The notes under the pieces: generated by a model | What the model was told of the DNA's origin: nothing | The model's database searches: none | The model's input: the letters and a program-made list of their open reading frames with translations, nothing else | Shown: positions 1 to 4,825 of the stretch, piece by piece | Numbering within the stretch: the stretch's first letter is position 1 | Layout: every line of letters starts with the position of its first letter | Made by a program: the position numbers and the translations under genes | Assembly (NCBI GenBank): GCA_025454715.1 | Contig: JALONY010000140.1 | Location: 1 to 6,091 of the forward strand | Source of the DNA: Anaerolineae bacterium | Lineage (GTDB): Bacteria; Chloroflexota; Anaerolineae; Aggregatilineales; Phototrophicaceae | Reading direction: 5' to 3' | Length of the DNA: 6,091 nucleotides

Positions 1-16
1 TGGCGGCCTCATGTAA
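1..16 (+). CDS. possible 3' end of an upstream gene
   Basis: In the frame starting at base 2 the window opens with codons for Gly-Gly-Leu-Met, then a TAA stop at 14-16, shortly before the next gene's ribosome binding site. This would suit the last codons of a gene on the same strand, but four residues cannot identify it. The other two forward frames stay open through this stretch, so the assignment is a guess based on position only. Confidence 0.25.
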
Positions 17-30
17 TCACCGCCCAGATG

Positions 31-35
31 AGGAG
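31..35 (+). promoter_or_regulatory. ribosome binding site deciding the first start codon
   Basis: AGGAG, 7 nt upstream of the ATG at 43. It lies downstream of the alternative ATG at 28 and so argues against that longer start. Confidence 0.6.
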
Positions 36-42
36 CTATCGC

Positions 43-306
43 ATGGTCACACTCACCCGTCAGCAGGTCGCCGACCGTATTTTGATGTTTTTGAACCGCG
101 AGCTGTCCTTGTCTGAGCTGGTCGATTGGGCAGAGAGCACTTTCGTGGCAGATGTCGCGTTGCCTGAGGACGAGATGGCCGTGCTCAACGATGTCTTGAT
201 GACCTTGGCCGCCGCCGACAGCCCTATTGCGCCGTTGAGCGTGGACATTTGCTTTGCCCTGCTCGATCGCCTCGGCGTGCAAGTCGCCGTCATCCGCAAA
301 CCGTAA
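43..306 (+). CDS. small hypothetical protein (87 aa)
   Basis: I do not recognise this protein. From the chosen start it is an 87-residue, acidic, probably all-helical protein opening MVTLTRQQVADRILMFL, with a central 'LSLSELVDWAESTF' stretch and a C-terminal 'ICFALLDRLGVQVAVI' segment. It has no signal peptide and no obvious membrane span. The ATG at 43 is preferred over the in-frame ATG at 28 because an AGGAG Shine-Dalgarno (31-35) lies between the two, 7 nt before the second. The stop is 24 nt before the ABC ATPase start, so the two are probably co-transcribed. The helical 'R..VA..I..FLNRELSLSELVDWAE' pattern looks like a small regulatory or immunity-type protein, but that is an impression and I assign no function. 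Confidence 0.7.
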   Translation: MVTLTRQQVADRILMFLNRELSLSELVDWAESTFVADVALPEDEMAVLNDVLMTLAAADSPIAPLSVDICFALLDRLGVQVAVIRKP

Positions 307-330
307 ACGACCGCACCAGAAGGAACCCTC

Positions 331-783
331 ATGCGCCTCGCCATCCAACACATCACCAAGCGCTTCGGCGCCTTGACCGCCAACGATGACATCAGCCTCG
401 AGGTCGCCAGCGGCAAAATCGTGGGCGTGCTGGGCGAGAACGGCGCGGGCAAATCGACCCTGATGAAAATCTTGAGCGGCTACCAGCCCGCTGACTCCGG
501 CGCGGTGGTGGTTGACTCCGGCGCGGTGGTGGTAGACGGGGCGGCCTTGCGCCTGACCTCGCCCCAAGACGCGCTACGCGCCGGTATCGGGATGTTGCAC
601 CAAGACCCGCTCGATGTCGGGGCGTTTACGGTGGTCGAGGAGTTTTTGTATGGGCTGGGGCAATCGTTCCAGCTTGACCGCAAGCGCGGGCGCGCCCTGC
701 TGGCGCAAACCTGCCAACGCTTGGGCTTCAGCCTGCCGCCCGACGCGCCGATTGGGTCGCTGTCGATTGCGGCGAGGTCTTGA
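331..783 (+). CDS. ABC ATPase N-terminal fragment (first half of NBD1)
   Basis: A 150-residue open frame starting at ATG 331 behind AGAAGGA (318-324, spacing 6). It contains the A-loop region 'KRFGALTANDDISL' (residues 10-23), a perfect Walker A GENGAGKST (35-43), a duplicated DSGAVVV heptapeptide (55-61 and 62-68), and a Q-loop 'IGMLHQD' with Gln91. The helical subdomain follows, up to 'IGSLSI' (141-146). The last codons, after Ile146, are off-frame relative to the family and end in TGA at 781-783. As made, the fragment has Walker A and Q-loop but no signature motif, Walker B or H-loop, so it could not hydrolyse ATP by itself. Confidence 0.75.
   Translation: MRLAIQHITKRFGALTANDDISLEVASGKIVGVLGENGAGKSTLMKILSGYQPADSGAVVVDSGAVVVDGAALRLTSPQDALRAGIGMLHQDPLDVGAFTVVEEFLYGLGQSFQLDRKRGRALLAQTCQRLGFSLPPDAPIGSLSIAARS
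492..533 (+). repeat. perfect 21-bp tandem duplication inside the ABC ATPase
   Basis: Bases 492-512 and 513-533 are identical (21 of 21) and adjacent. The unit runs from TGACTCC to GGTGGTGGT. It is in frame and encodes DSGAVVV twice (residues 55-61 and 62-68). In related ATPases this position normally holds a single 'ADSG.(I/V)..DG' strand, so one copy is extra. Confidence 0.9.
769..783 (+). other. inferred deletion/frameshift junction in NBD1
   Basis: The codon for Ile146 ends at 768, and the codons for Gly-Glu-Val before Walker B begin at 771 in another frame. The 8 nt at 769-776 replace roughly 51 nt expected between these family landmarks, and the missing number must be 1 modulo 3. The remaining GCGGCGAG resembles the GGCGAG expected for the 'GE' of the signature motif, which would suit slippage between short repeats. 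Confidence 0.65.
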
Positions 784-1775
784 TTTTGGACGAGCCGACC
801 ACCGGCATCAGCGAAGACCAAAAGGCGGCCTTGTTCCGCGCCCTGCGCGACCTCGCCGACCGCGATGGCCTGACCGTGCTGTTGGTCTCGCACAAGCTGG
901 AGGACGTGCTGAGCTTGTGCGATGAAGCGGTGGTGTTGCGGCGTGGGCAATTGGTCGGGCGGGTGCAGATGCCCGCGCCGCAGGCCGCGCTGGTCGAGCT
1001 GATGTTCGGTAAGCCGATGGAGGTGCAGCGCCACGCCTCGCAGGTGATGCACGCCGCCCCAGCGGTGGCCAGCGTGCGCGCCCTGACGGTCGGCGACCGC
1101 CGCCTGACCGTGCGCGAGCTGGACTTGACCGTGCACGCGGGCGAGGTGGTCGGGTTCGCTGGCCTCGACGGGAGCGGGCAAGGCTTGGTGATGCGGGCGA
1201 TGGCCGGTTTGTTGCGCCCCGAGCGGGGCGACATCGTGGTGGGCGGGCAGTCGATGGTCGGGCGGTCGTATCGGGCGTTCATGCGCGCTGGGGTGGCGTT
1301 CGGGGCGGCAGGGCGGCTAGAAGAAGGCTTGGTGCGCGGCCTGACCCTGACCGAGCATATGGCGCTGGCCACCGAGCGCGGCGCGTGGGTCGATTGGGCG
1401 CGTGCCGAGGCCAGCATGACCGACAAAATCGGGCAATATCAGGTCAAAGGCCGCCCCGAGTCGCCCATCGAAACCCTCTCGGGCGGCAACCAACAGCGCG
1501 TTTTGATGGCGCTCATGCCCGCCCAACCCACCCTGATGCTGCTGGAGCAACCCACCCGCGGCCTCGATGTCGATTCGTCGCGTTGGATTTGGGCGCAGGT
1601 GTTGGCGCGGCGCGAGGGCGGCGCGGGCATCGTGTTCAGCTCGGACGACCTCGACGAATTGCTGGCTTATGCCGACCGAATCGTTGTCTTTTTTGCAGGT
1701 CAAACACGAATCGTGCATAATGATGGTATGCTCGACTCGGCTGCACTGGGTCGAATGATCGGAGGCGGCAAATGA
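780..1775 (+). CDS. ABC ATPase C-terminal fragment (end of NBD1 plus NBD2)
   Basis: A 331-residue open frame whose first possible start is TTG 780, overlapping the TGA of the upstream fragment (TTGA), so coupled re-initiation is conceivable. No clear Shine-Dalgarno precedes it. It opens with the NBD1 Walker B 'ILDEPTTG' (residues 2-9) and has the H-loop 'LVSHKLEDV' with His38. NBD2 has a degenerate Walker A GLDGSGQG (128-135, no Lys), a good signature LSGGNQQR (233-240), Walker B 'LMLLEQPTRGLD' (252-263, with Glu where Asp is usual) and 'SSDDLDEL' in the H-loop position. A degenerate NBD2 is known for RbsA-type proteins, so those features are normal and not decay. The stop at 1773-1775 overlaps the next start by 4 nt. 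Confidence 0.75.
   Translation: MILDEPTTGISEDQKAALFRALRDLADRDGLTVLLVSHKLEDVLSLCDEAVVLRRGQLVGRVQMPAPQAALVELMFGKPMEVQRHASQVMHAAPAVASVRALTVGDRRLTVRELDLTVHAGEVVGFAGLDGSGQGLVMRAMAGLLRPERGDIVVGGQSMVGRSYRAFMRAGVAFGAAGRLEEGLVRGLTLTEHMALATERGAWVDWARAEASMTDKIGQYQVKGRPESPIETLSGGNQQRVLMALMPAQPTLMLLEQPTRGLDVDSSRWIWAQVLARREGGAGIVFSSDDLDELLAYADRIVVFFAGQTRIVHNDGMLDSAALGRMIGGGK
1693..1721 (+). promoter_or_regulatory. candidate sigma70-type promoter inside the 3' end of the ABC gene
   Basis: TTGCAG (1693-1698) and CATAAT (1716-1721) are separated by 17 bp in a locally AT-richer stretch, 50 nt before the ATG at 1772. The -10 matches the consensus at 5 of 6 positions, but the -35 at only 3 of 6. If real, it would let the 114-residue gene be expressed independently of the broken ABC gene. 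It overlaps coding sequence, so it may be chance. Confidence 0.3.
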
Positions 1776-2116
1776 CCAACCCCAGCAACCAAGATACGCA
1801 AGAATCGACCGTACAACTTCCGGCCACCGAAACCCAAGAGGCGCCCGTCGTCGTCTTGCCCGAGGTTGAGCGCCCACCGTTGTACAAGCTCTTGCGGATG
1901 TACAGCCGCACCAAGCGCCACAAGCCCTCGCTGTCCGATTTGCCGATGGGCAGTGCTTTGGTCAAGCTGGACGTGGACGAAGAGGGCAACGTCTTGGCGC
2001 ACGTCTGCGTGACCGACCATGTGCCCGCCGGACATTACGAGGTGCTGGTCGATTTGACGACCGGTGACCGCGTCGGGCGCAAACCCCAAAAACACCCCGA
2101 CCCGCGCAACGATTAG
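1772..2116 (+). CDS. hypothetical protein (114 aa)
   Basis: I do not recognise this protein. Residues 1-37 are polar, Gln/Thr/Glu/Pro-rich and probably disordered. A basic stretch follows, 'LYKLLRMYSRTKRHKPSL', then a short domain 'MGSALVKLDVDEEGNVLAHVCVTDHVPAGHYEVLVDL' that reads like alternating beta strands with a turn at DEEGN. The C-terminus is polar and basic, and there is no signal peptide or membrane span. The ATG overlaps the ABC stop as ATGA, so translation is probably coupled to that gene even though its front half is broken. The stop TAG is followed within 6 nt by a -35-like TTGACA for the next gene. Its coding-like codon use and the overlap support it being real. Confidence 0.7.
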   Translation: MTNPSNQDTQESTVQLPATETQEAPVVVLPEVERPPLYKLLRMYSRTKRHKPSLSDLPMGSALVKLDVDEEGNVLAHVCVTDHVPAGHYEVLVDLTTGDRVGRKPQKHPDPRND

Positions 2117-2121
2117 CCTGA

Positions 2122-2150
2122 TTGACACCCCGCGCAAAATCCGTGAAAAT
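2122..2150 (+). promoter_or_regulatory. candidate promoter for the DUF1992 gene
   Basis: A perfect -35 TTGACA (2122-2127) is followed after 17 bp by GAAAAT (2145-2150, 4 of 6 matches to TATAAT). It lies just after the previous stop and 38 nt before the start codon. The region 2137-2160 is clearly AT-richer than its surroundings, as expected for a promoter. Confidence 0.5.
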
Positions 2151-2187
2151 TATCACAAATGCAGCGGTGTGCGTGAGGGAAAGCGCG

Positions 2188-2583
2188 ATGAGCGACTGGG
2201 AATCGTTATCCGACGAGCTGGCAAAACGATTGATTGGTGACGGGCGTACCGACCACTTGCAAAACGGTGGGCGGCGCCTCGATTTCAGCGCTGACCGGCA
2301 CGTGCCGGAAGAGCTGCGCTTGGCGCACAAGCTGCTGCGCGATAACGACCTCGTGCCGTCGTGGGTGGCGGACGCCAAGGCGTTGGACGACGACCGCGAG
2401 AAGCTGATTGGGCGGGTGCGCGCCGCCCTCGCCCGCGCTGCGGCGTTGCCAGAAACGTTGAACGCCGAGGTCTCGGCGTTCAACAAACGGGTTTTGAATT
2501 TCAACCTCAAAGCGCCTGCGGGCGTGGCGCACAAGCGCAGTATCGACCTCGCCCTAGAGCGGCGGCGGGTGGGCGGCGGCTGA
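2188..2583 (+). CDS. DUF1992 / DnaJC28-like conserved domain protein (131 aa)
   Basis: The sequence fits the DUF1992 family, the conserved domain of DnaJ homolog subfamily C member 28, found alone in bacteria (E. coli YhdN type). Visible hallmarks are an N-terminal helix with 'LIGDGRTDHLQNGGRRLDF' (residues 15-33, matching the family's I..A...G.FD.L.G.G.PL), then 'VPEELRLAHKLLRDNDLVPSW' (39-59), a charged helix 'LDDDREKLIGRVRAAL', and a closing 'LNAEVSAFNKRVLNFNLKAP' (91-110). No J domain is present and the molecular role of the family is not established. The start at ATG 2188 is chosen for GAGGGA (2175-2180, spacing 7); an upstream TTG at 2122 coincides with the likely -35 box. The stop TGA abuts the stop of the convergent ppa gene. 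A 28-bp palindrome covers codons 90-99. Confidence 0.85.
   Translation: MSDWESLSDELAKRLIGDGRTDHLQNGGRRLDFSADRHVPEELRLAHKLLRDNDLVPSWVADAKALDDDREKLIGRVRAALARAAALPETLNAEVSAFNKRVLNFNLKAPAGVAHKRSIDLALERRRVGGG
2457..2484. repeat. near-perfect 28-bp palindrome within the DUF1992 gene
   Basis: The arms GTTGAACGCCGAG (2457-2469) and CTCGGCGTTCAAC (2472-2484) are perfectly complementary over 13 bp around a GT centre. In RNA this would be a stem of about 12 bp with a GGUC-type tetraloop. It encodes residues 90-99 of a conserved segment and lies about 100 nt before the convergent stops. Neither side carries a clean U-tract, although TTTT occurs about 8 nt downstream on the plus strand, so a terminator role is uncertain. 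Confidence 0.8.
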
Positions 2584-3117
2584 TTACTTGCCGCGCACGT
2601 CGCTGTTGTACAGCGCGATGCCGTCGCGGACGGCCTGCTTGGCCTCTTCCACGTCGCCCCAGCCCAAAATCTCGACCTTCTTGCCCTCGAGTTGCTTGTA
2701 GGTCTCGAAGAAGTGCACCACCTCGCGCAGGAAGTGCGGGGGCAGGTCGCCCAGCTTGCGGACTTCCTTGTAAATCGGGTCGCTATCGGGCACGGCCAAC
2801 ACCTTGTAATCGGACTCGCCCTTGTCCAGCATCTTGAGCACCCCAATCGGGCGCGCCTCGATGATGCAGCCCGGGAAGGTCGGCTCGGTCATCACCACCA
2901 AGATGTCCAGCGGGTCGCCGTCGCCCCAGAACGTCTGGGGGATGAAGCCGTACTCGGCGGGGTAGTGAAACGGGCTGAACAGCACGCGGTCGAGCGAGAT
3001 GGCACCGGTCTTCTTGCTGTACTCGTACTTGTTGCGGCTGCCCTTGGGCACTTCAATCACTGCGTGGATGACATCCGGCACGTCGGGGCCGGTCTCGAGG
3101 TCATGCCAAAGGTTCAT
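2584..3117 (-). CDS. ppa: inorganic pyrophosphatase, family I (177 aa)
   Basis: A soluble cytoplasmic Mg-dependent enzyme that splits pyrophosphate into two phosphates, pulling biosynthetic reactions forward. The family signature appears as GDGDPLDIL, with metal ligands Asp66, Asp68 and Asp71. Other active-site equivalents of the E. coli enzyme are present: Glu22, Lys30 in 'NKYEY', Arg44, Tyr56 in 'AEYGF', Asp98, Asp103 and Lys105 in 'MLDKGESDYK', and Tyr140-Lys141 in 'ETYK'. The length of 177 residues is normal for bacterial family I. The start at 3117 (MNLWHDLETG) is chosen for GAGGAG (plus-strand 3128-3133, spacing 10); an in-frame ATG at 3150 precedes that site and lies in the likely leader. 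It follows sufE by 67 nt and may have its own promoter there. All catalytic residues look intact. Confidence 0.97.
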   Translation of the reverse strand: MNLWHDLETGPDVPDVIHAVIEVPKGSRNKYEYSKKTGAISLDRVLFSPFHYPAEYGFIPQTFWGDGDPLDILVVMTEPTFPGCIIEARPIGVLKMLDKGESDYKVLAVPDSDPIYKEVRKLGDLPPHFLREVVHFFETYKQLEGKKVEILGWGDVEEAKQAVRDGIALYNSDVRGK

Positions 3118-3158
3118 GGGTGGGTTTCTCCTCAAAGCGGGGCAAATCAATCCGCACG

Positions 3159-3164
3159 ATTATA
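3159..3164 (-). promoter_or_regulatory. candidate -10 box for ppa
   Basis: A perfect TATAAT on the minus strand (plus-strand ATTATA), in the 67-bp gap between sufE and ppa. Transcription would start near 3152, giving a leader of about 35 nt. I find no good -35 hexamer at 16-18 bp, where the sequence overlaps the end of sufE. Confidence 0.45.
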
Positions 3165-3184
3165 CACGCGGCGGGGGTGGGGCG

Positions 3185-3637
3185 TTAGTTGCGCTTGCTC
3201 AGGCGGTCGAGGGCGGCACCGCGCACCATCGCGATGATGCCCATCAGCCCTTGCCCCTTGCCCATCGAGACCTCGCGCCCGAACAATTTGAACACCAGCT
3301 CGGTATCGAGCTTGGACACTTGCTCCAGCGGCGCGCCCGACAGGTGCTCACTGAGCACGACCGACATGGCCATCGCGCTCAAGCCCTGCGGGTTCAGCAC
3401 GTCGAAATAGAAGCTCAGCGTGCCGTCGGGGTTATCGACCGCCCAGACGTAAGCGTCCGATTCGCAATATTGCACGTGGTTCTCTTCGGCATAGGGCTTG
3501 ACCGCGATGTCGGCGGGCACACGCGCCTCGTCGAACCGGTCGGCGATTTCGATCAGGGCTTCGACGCGCTCATTGCGGTCGGTGATGCTGGCGAACTCTT
3601 CGACCAGCTCGGCCAGTTGGGGCGGGTAGGGGCTCAT
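3185..3637 (-). CDS. sufE: SufE-family sulfur acceptor protein (150 aa)
   Basis: SufE-like proteins accept persulfide sulfur from a cysteine desulfurase such as SufS on a single Cys and pass it to Fe-S cluster scaffolds. The expected pattern is present: an N-terminal helix 'LAELVEEFASITDRNERVEALIEIADRF' (residues 8-35), the active loop 'VQYCESDAYVW' with Cys58 corresponding to Cys51 of E. coli SufE, a strand pair 'DGTLSFYFDV', and the C-terminal helical part 'GLSAMAMSVVLSEHLSGAPLEQV...LMGIIAMVRGAAL'. The length is typical. The start at 3637 has AGGAG (plus-strand 3648-3652) at spacing 10, and a longer reading into the upstream hairpin region is not supported. It lies 121 nt downstream of the rhodanese gene on the same strand, a pairing also known for M. 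tuberculosis sseA (Rv3283) and the SufE-like Rv3284. No suf cluster is in the window. Confidence 0.9.
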   Translation of the reverse strand: MSPYPPQLAELVEEFASITDRNERVEALIEIADRFDEARVPADIAVKPYAEENHVQYCESDAYVWAVDNPDGTLSFYFDVLNPQGLSAMAMSVVLSEHLSGAPLEQVSKLDTELVFKLFGREVSMGKGQGLMGIIAMVRGAALDRLSKRN

Positions 3638-3680
3638 GGGGGCTTGTCTCCTTGCGACGGATGGCGATGCGGTCACACGG

Positions 3681-3713
3681 CCTCGCCCCCTGTGCGGTGG
3701 CAAGGGGGCGAGG
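3681..3713 (-). other. strong intercistronic hairpin between sseA and sufE
   Basis: CCTCGCCCCC (3681-3690) pairs perfectly with GGGGGCGAGG (3704-3713), giving a 10-bp, almost all GC stem with a 13-nt loop. On the minus-strand transcript it starts 45 nt after the sseA stop and ends about 43 nt before the sufE start. No U-tract follows in either direction, so it is not a standard intrinsic terminator. It could slow or partly stop transcription, or protect the 3' end of an sseA message. Confidence 0.6.
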
Positions 3714-3758
3714 GGTGGGTATCTGGTATGGGTTTAGACGGGGCGGCGGGGTGCCGGA

Positions 3759-4622
3759 TTACTTCTCGATGGGCACGCCGACCGAGTTGCCCCATTCCGT
3801 CCACGAGCCGTCGTAGTTGCGGACGTTCTTGTAGCCCAGCAGGTAGGTCAGCACGAACCACGTGTGGCTGCTGCGCTCACCGATGCGGCAGTAGGCGATG
3901 ACCTCGTCCTCGGGCTTCAAGCCCTTCTCGCCCTCATAGATGGCGCGCAGGTCGGCGGCGGCCTTGAAGGTGCCGTCGTCGGGGTTGGCGGCACGCGCCC
4001 ACGGCACGCTCTGCGCGCCCGGGATGTGCCCACCGCGCAACGCGCCCTCTTGCGGGTAGTTGGGCATGTGCAGCAGTTCGCCGGTGTATTCTTGCGGGCT
4101 ACGCACATCGACCAGCGGCTTTTGGGCGCGGACGTGCGTCAGCACTTGGTCGCGGAAGGCGCGGATGGTCGAGTCGTCGCGCTCTTGCGCCACGTATTGG
4201 GTGGCCGGGTAGCTGGGCACCTCGCGGGTGAGCGGGCGGTTCTCTTGCGTCCACTTTTGGCGGCCACCATCGACCAGCTTGGCCTTGGTGTGGCCGAACA
4301 ATTGGAACACCCAGAAGGCGTAGGCCGCCCACCAGTTGTTCTTATCGCCATAGAAGACGACCGTGGTGTCGTTGGTGATGCCGTTCTTGGCCATCAGCGC
4401 CTCGAACTCGGCCTTATCGAGGTAATCGCGGCGCAGCGGGTGGTTGAGGTCGTGCGTCCAGTCGATTTGGACGGCGCCCGGCACGTGGCCGGACGGGTAG
4501 AGCAGCGGGTCTTCGTTCGATTCGACGATGCGGATGCCCGGGGTGTCGAGGTTGTTGGCCAGCCATTCGGTCGAGACCAGCACATCGGGGTTGGCGTAGC
4601 CGCGGTTTGCGATGTCGCTCAT
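3759..4622 (-). CDS. sseA: thiosulfate/mercaptopyruvate sulfurtransferase, two rhodanese domains (287 aa)
   Basis: A cytoplasmic sulfurtransferase of tandem-rhodanese form. The N-terminal domain (about residues 14-130) has 'YPSGHVPGA' (42-50) and, where a catalytic Cys would be, '[17 protein letters not shown]' with Asp93, so it is non-catalytic as is usual. The C-terminal domain (about 160-283) has '[13 protein letters not shown]', '[12 protein letters not shown]' and the active loop [11 protein letters not shown] with Cys245, then '[11 protein letters not shown]'. The CRxGxR loop is typical of thiosulfate:cyanide-type enzymes rather than the CG(S/T)G(V/T)T loop of E. coli mercaptopyruvate sulfurtransferase, so thiosulfate is the likelier donor. 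It closely recalls actinobacterial CysA2/SseA proteins. The start ATG has GAAGGA (plus-strand 4631-4636) at spacing 8. It leads the sseA-sufE group and is divergent from cdsA. Confidence 0.93.
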   Translation of the reverse strand: MSDIANRGYANPDVLVSTEWLANNLDTPGIRIVESNEDPLLYPSGHVPGAVQIDWTHDLNHPLRRDYLDKAEFEALMAKNGITNDTTVVFYGDKNNWWAAYAFWVFQLFGHTKAKLVDGGRQKWTQENRPLTREVPSYPATQYVAQERDDSTIRAFRDQVLTHVRAQKPLVDVRSPQEYTGELLHMPNYPQEGALRGGHIPGAQSVPWARAANPDDGTFKAAADLRAIYEGEKGLKPEDEVIAYCRIGERSSHTWFVLTYLLGYKNVRNYDGSWTEWGNSVGVPIEK

Positions 4623-4674
4623 CGGTGTTTTCCTTCAGAAATATCCAAAGACGGTTTGCGGTGTTGATGAATCA

Positions 4675-4704
4675 ACCATACCACGCCCAAAAACACGACG
4701 GCAA
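4675..4704 (-). promoter_or_regulatory. candidate sseA promoter (extended -10)
   Basis: On the minus strand, TTGCCG (plus-strand 4699-4704, 4 of 6 matches) is followed after 18 bp by TATGGT (4675-4680, 4 of 6), with a TGG directly before it forming an extended -10. Transcription would start near 4668, giving a leader of about 45 nt. Confidence 0.35.
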
Positions 4705-4720
4705 TGGGCGCGGCTGAGCA

Positions 4721-4742
4721 GTTACCGTGTTGTTACCGTGTT
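4721..4742. repeat. perfect 11-bp tandem direct repeat in the sseA/cdsA divergent region
   Basis: GTTACCGTGTT occurs twice without a gap (4721-4731 and 4732-4742). The 11-bp period puts both copies on the same DNA face. That geometry is known for PhoB/PhoP/OmpR-type regulators, and the Streptomyces PHO box unit (GTTCACC-type, 11-nt period) is of similar look. It is centred roughly 54 bp upstream of the predicted cdsA transcript start and about 17 bp beyond the candidate sseA -35, so it could serve either promoter. Confidence 0.6.
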
Positions 4743-4773
4743 TCGGGGTTCGCGCCGATTGCACAGTGCGCGG

Positions 4774-4779
4774 TATAAT
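4774..4779 (+). promoter_or_regulatory. candidate -10 box for cdsA
   Basis: A perfect TATAAT 47 nt before the cdsA ATG. No recognisable -35 hexamer lies 16-18 bp upstream (CGCGCC region), which would fit activator dependence through the 11-bp direct repeat further upstream. The start site would be near 4786. Confidence 0.5.
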
Positions 4780-4825
4780 GGGAGCGATAAAGACCGTTTT
4801 GTGACAGCACGGCAGGATTAAAATC

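Larger units (their letters stand above)
331..1775 (+). pseudogene. tandem-domain ABC transporter ATPase (BMP/sugar type), split by a deletion
   Basis: Taken together, the frames at 331-783 and 780-1775 make one RbsA/YufO-type ATPase with two nucleotide-binding domains, the family that energises uptake of sugars or nucleosides with two permeases and a lipoprotein. The first frame ends at 'GSLSI' and goes off-frame. The second resumes at 'GEVLILDEPTTGIS', the Walker B of the same domain. Against the family pattern (E. coli RbsA has about 17 residues between the LSI and the hydrophobic start of Walker B), only 8 nt (769-776) remain. I infer a loss of about 43 nt that removes the first ABC signature motif and its helix. 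A 21-bp tandem duplication lies upstream at 492-533. Apart from this junction both frames are open and well conserved, so the lesion is recent, an assembly error, or tolerated. No permease or binding-protein gene is visible nearby. Confidence 0.75.

Noticed and set aside
1160..1183. Loss of the Walker A lysine in NBD2 as a sign of decay
   Set aside because: A degenerate second Walker A (G..GSGQ) is the normal state in RbsA/YufO-type tandem ATPases.
1212..1229. A short inverted repeat CGCCCC-GAGC-GGGGCG in the ABC gene
   Set aside because: The stem is only 6 bp, GC-only and inside coding sequence for NBD2 without a U-tract, so a terminator is not supported.
2295..2308. A 14-bp perfect palindrome CCGGCACGTGCCGG within the DUF1992 gene
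   Set aside because: A palindrome with 7-bp arms is expected by chance at roughly this frequency in several kilobases of GC-rich DNA, and it lies in normal coding sequence.
2999..3901. A 300-aa plus-strand open frame across ppa, sufE and the intergenic region
   Set aside because: It is antisense to two clear enzymes on the minus strand, and the product shows no conserved features.
3864..4667. A long plus-strand open frame (267 aa) antisense to the rhodanese gene
   Set aside because: The minus-strand product is an unmistakable rhodanese with active-site Cys. The antisense frame is open because of GC-rich codon structure and its product is low-complexity (Val/Gly/Leu/Arg/His-rich) with no family features.
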